A DNA stretch of 64,000 nt, from NCBI RefSeq assembly GCF_013389665.1, contig NZ_CP058316.1:3224001-3288000 (forward strand), given 5' to 3'. Positions 62,931 to 64,000 of this stretch are shown piece after piece. Position 1 is the stretch's first letter. Every line of letters begins with the position of its first letter. The notes beneath the pieces are model-generated. The model had not been told where the DNA came from. It was given only the letters and a program-made list of their open reading frames with translations, and did no database searches. This DNA is from Microbacterium oleivorans (GTDB lineage Bacteria; Actinomycetota; Actinomycetes; Actinomycetales; Microbacteriaceae). Both the position numbers and the translations under genes were made by a program.

Positions 62931-63703
62931 CCGCGTCCGCGATCACGCCCATGGTCGAAGCGGTCGGCGTGCACAAGCGTTTCGGCTCCAACCACGTCGT
63001 CCGCGGCATCGACCTCGTCGTGGAACGGGGTCAGGTGCGGTGTCTGCTGGGTCCGTCGGGTTCGGGCAAGAGCACCTTCCTGCGCTGCATCAACCACCTC
63101 GAGAAGATCGACGCCGGGAGCATCAGCGTCGACGGCGAGCTCGTCGGATACCGACGCGCGGGCGACCGGCTGCACGAGCTGCGCGACGACGAGATCGCGC
63201 GCAAGCGCAGCGACATCGGGATGGTGTTCCAGCACTTCAACCTGTTCCCGCACATGACCGTGCTCGAGAACCTCATCGAGGCCCCGGTGATGGTGCGCCG
63301 AGAGAGGGCGACGGACGCGAAGGAGCGCGGGCGCGCGCTGCTGGACCGGGTCGGCCTCGCAGACAAGGCGGACGCCTACCCTCGGTCGCTCTCGGGCGGC
63401 CAGCAGCAGCGGGTCGCCATCGCCCGGGCGCTGAACATGCGTCCCAAGCTCATGCTGTTCGACGAGCCGACCTCCGCGCTCGATCCGGAGCTGGTCGGCG
63501 AGGTGCTCGACGTGATGCGCGACCTCGCGGACGAAGGCATGACGATGATCGTCGTCACGCACGAGATCGGCTTCGCCCGCGAGGTGGCCGACACCGTGAC
63601 GTTCATGGACGGGGGAGTCGTCGTCGAGAGCGGCCCGCCGGCGCAGGTGCTCGGCGATCCCGAGCACGCGCGCACCCGGGCCTTCCTGGCCAAGGTGCTC
63701 TGA
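62927..63703 (+). CDS. Polar amino-acid ABC importer ATPase
   Basis: A 258-residue GlnQ/HisP-type ATPase. Walker [10 protein letters not shown] at about 44, Q-loop [16 protein letters not shown], signature LSGGQQQR at about 155, Walker [15 protein letters not shown], and H-loop VVTHEIGFA are all intact. It powers the importer with the two preceding genes. The ATGA overlap with the permease gene shows coupling. Six nt after its stop begins, on the other strand, the end of a LysR gene. Confidence 0.95.
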   Translation: MTASAITPMVEAVGVHKRFGSNHVVRGIDLVVERGQVRCLLGPSGSGKSTFLRCINHLEKIDAGSISVDGELVGYRRAGDRLHELRDDEIARKRSDIGMVFQHFNLFPHMTVLENLIEAPVMVRRERATDAKERGRALLDRVGLADKADAYPRSLSGGQQQRVAIARALNMRPKLMLFDEPTSALDPELVGEVLDVMRDLADEGMTMIVVTHEIGFAREVADTVTFMDGGVVVESGPPAQVLGDPEHARTRAFLAKVL

Positions 63704-63709
63704 GGGCGG

Positions 63710-64000
63710 TCAGGAGGCGATCTCGTCGAAGGCCTGCTGGAGTGCGGTCTGCACGGCCTCGAGGGCGGGGCGGTGGGAGGCGCCGTGCCGCACCGCGGTG
63801 AAGACGTCGCGGCGGGGTCGCCCCGGCAGGTCGTACAGCCGGACCGGCGGGTCGTCGCCCGCGAACACCAGGTCGGGGATCATGCCGGCGGCGCGTCCGG
63901 CCGCAACGAGCCGGATGTGCGCGGTCAGATCGGTCAGCTCGAACGGGACGTGCGGCTCGAACCCGACCGCCCGGCACTGCTGCGTGGCCCAGTGCCGCGC
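63710..64000 (-). CDS. LysR-type regulator, C-terminal part (cut by window end)
   Basis: The window holds the last 96 residues of a leftward gene that has no start codon inside it. The reading ends in ALQQAFDEIAS before TGA at 63712-63710. VPFELTDLTAHIRLVAAGRA, AGMIPDLVFAGDDPPVRLYD and RRDVFTAVRHGASHRPALEA are typical of the end of a LysR effector domain. Identity as LysR rests on this C-terminal pattern only. It lies tail-to-tail with the importer operon and could regulate it or a gene beyond the window. Confidence 0.75.
   Translation of the reverse strand, partial: ARHWATQQCRAVGFEPHVPFELTDLTAHIRLVAAGRAAGMIPDLVFAGDDPPVRLYDLPGRPRRDVFTAVRHGASHRPALEAVQTALQQAFDEIAS

Overview
The window reads as a contiguous piece of the chromosome of a high-GC actinobacterium of the Microbacteriaceae, most likely Microbacterium or a close relative. 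This is inferred from the GC-rich codon use throughout, the crtE-B-I-Ye-Yf-Eb locus for C50 carotenoids, the gene order alaS-ruvX-mltG-aroE-aroC-aroK-aroB-aroQ-efp-nusB, a DUF3039 protein, an actinobacterial Ku/LigD pair, and many genes that start directly 6-7 nt after a TANNNT box (leaderless mRNAs). I see no insertion sequence, integrase, prophage, CRISPR array or rRNA operon. Genes are dense and no gap exceeds about 205 bp.

Layout. 0-5.5 kb: a DUF349 protein, a small membrane protein, rarA, a Nudix-TPR-Nudix fusion and rpsD, whose leader can pair with its own Shine-Dalgarno region. 5.5-15.5 kb: a conserved run with alaS, ruvX, mltG, five aro genes tightly overlapped, efp and nusB. 15.5-20.1 kb: a SNF2-type helicase and a fused metallo-beta-lactamase-fold/Rieske protein. 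20.2-25.8 kb: a six-gene carotenoid operon transcribed leftward, with a divergent MarR-type regulator and a palindromic operator between them. 25.8-29.6 kb: initiator tRNA, a nitrilase-family amidase facing an aminotransferase, and an HtrA-type protease.

29.6-40.1 kb is a cell-envelope region: three CDP-glycerol glycerophosphotransferase-like enzymes, a family 2 glycosyltransferase, a nucleotidyltransferase operon with two uncharacterised membrane or hydrophobic proteins, and an ABC exporter whose ATPase carries a long Pro-Glu repeat extension. 40-48 kb: pncB, murI, rph, rdgB, the divergent two-gene NHEJ pair ligD/ku, a DedA protein and tRNA-Leu.

48-64 kb is more accessory: an FNT-family channel; a folate-independent methionine synthase pair (MesD plus the DUF1852 protein MesX) divergent from a LysR regulator with a perfect T-N11-A palindrome; a TetR/MFS/M20 amidohydrolase operon; and an amino-acid catabolism region (ornithine cyclodeaminase, cupin, alpha/beta hydrolase, sarcosine-oxidase-like flavoenzyme, tandem-fused IclR regulator, polar amino-acid ABC importer). 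A 14-base element shared by the IclR promoter and the importer promoter suggests the regulator controls both. The window ends inside a LysR-type gene.

The items I consider least described are the rpsD leader, the Nudix-TPR-Nudix fusion, the MBL-Rieske protein, the terminator that contains the next gene's promoter and start codon, and the tandem IclR regulon. None is proven to be a new system; all rest on sequence reading alone.
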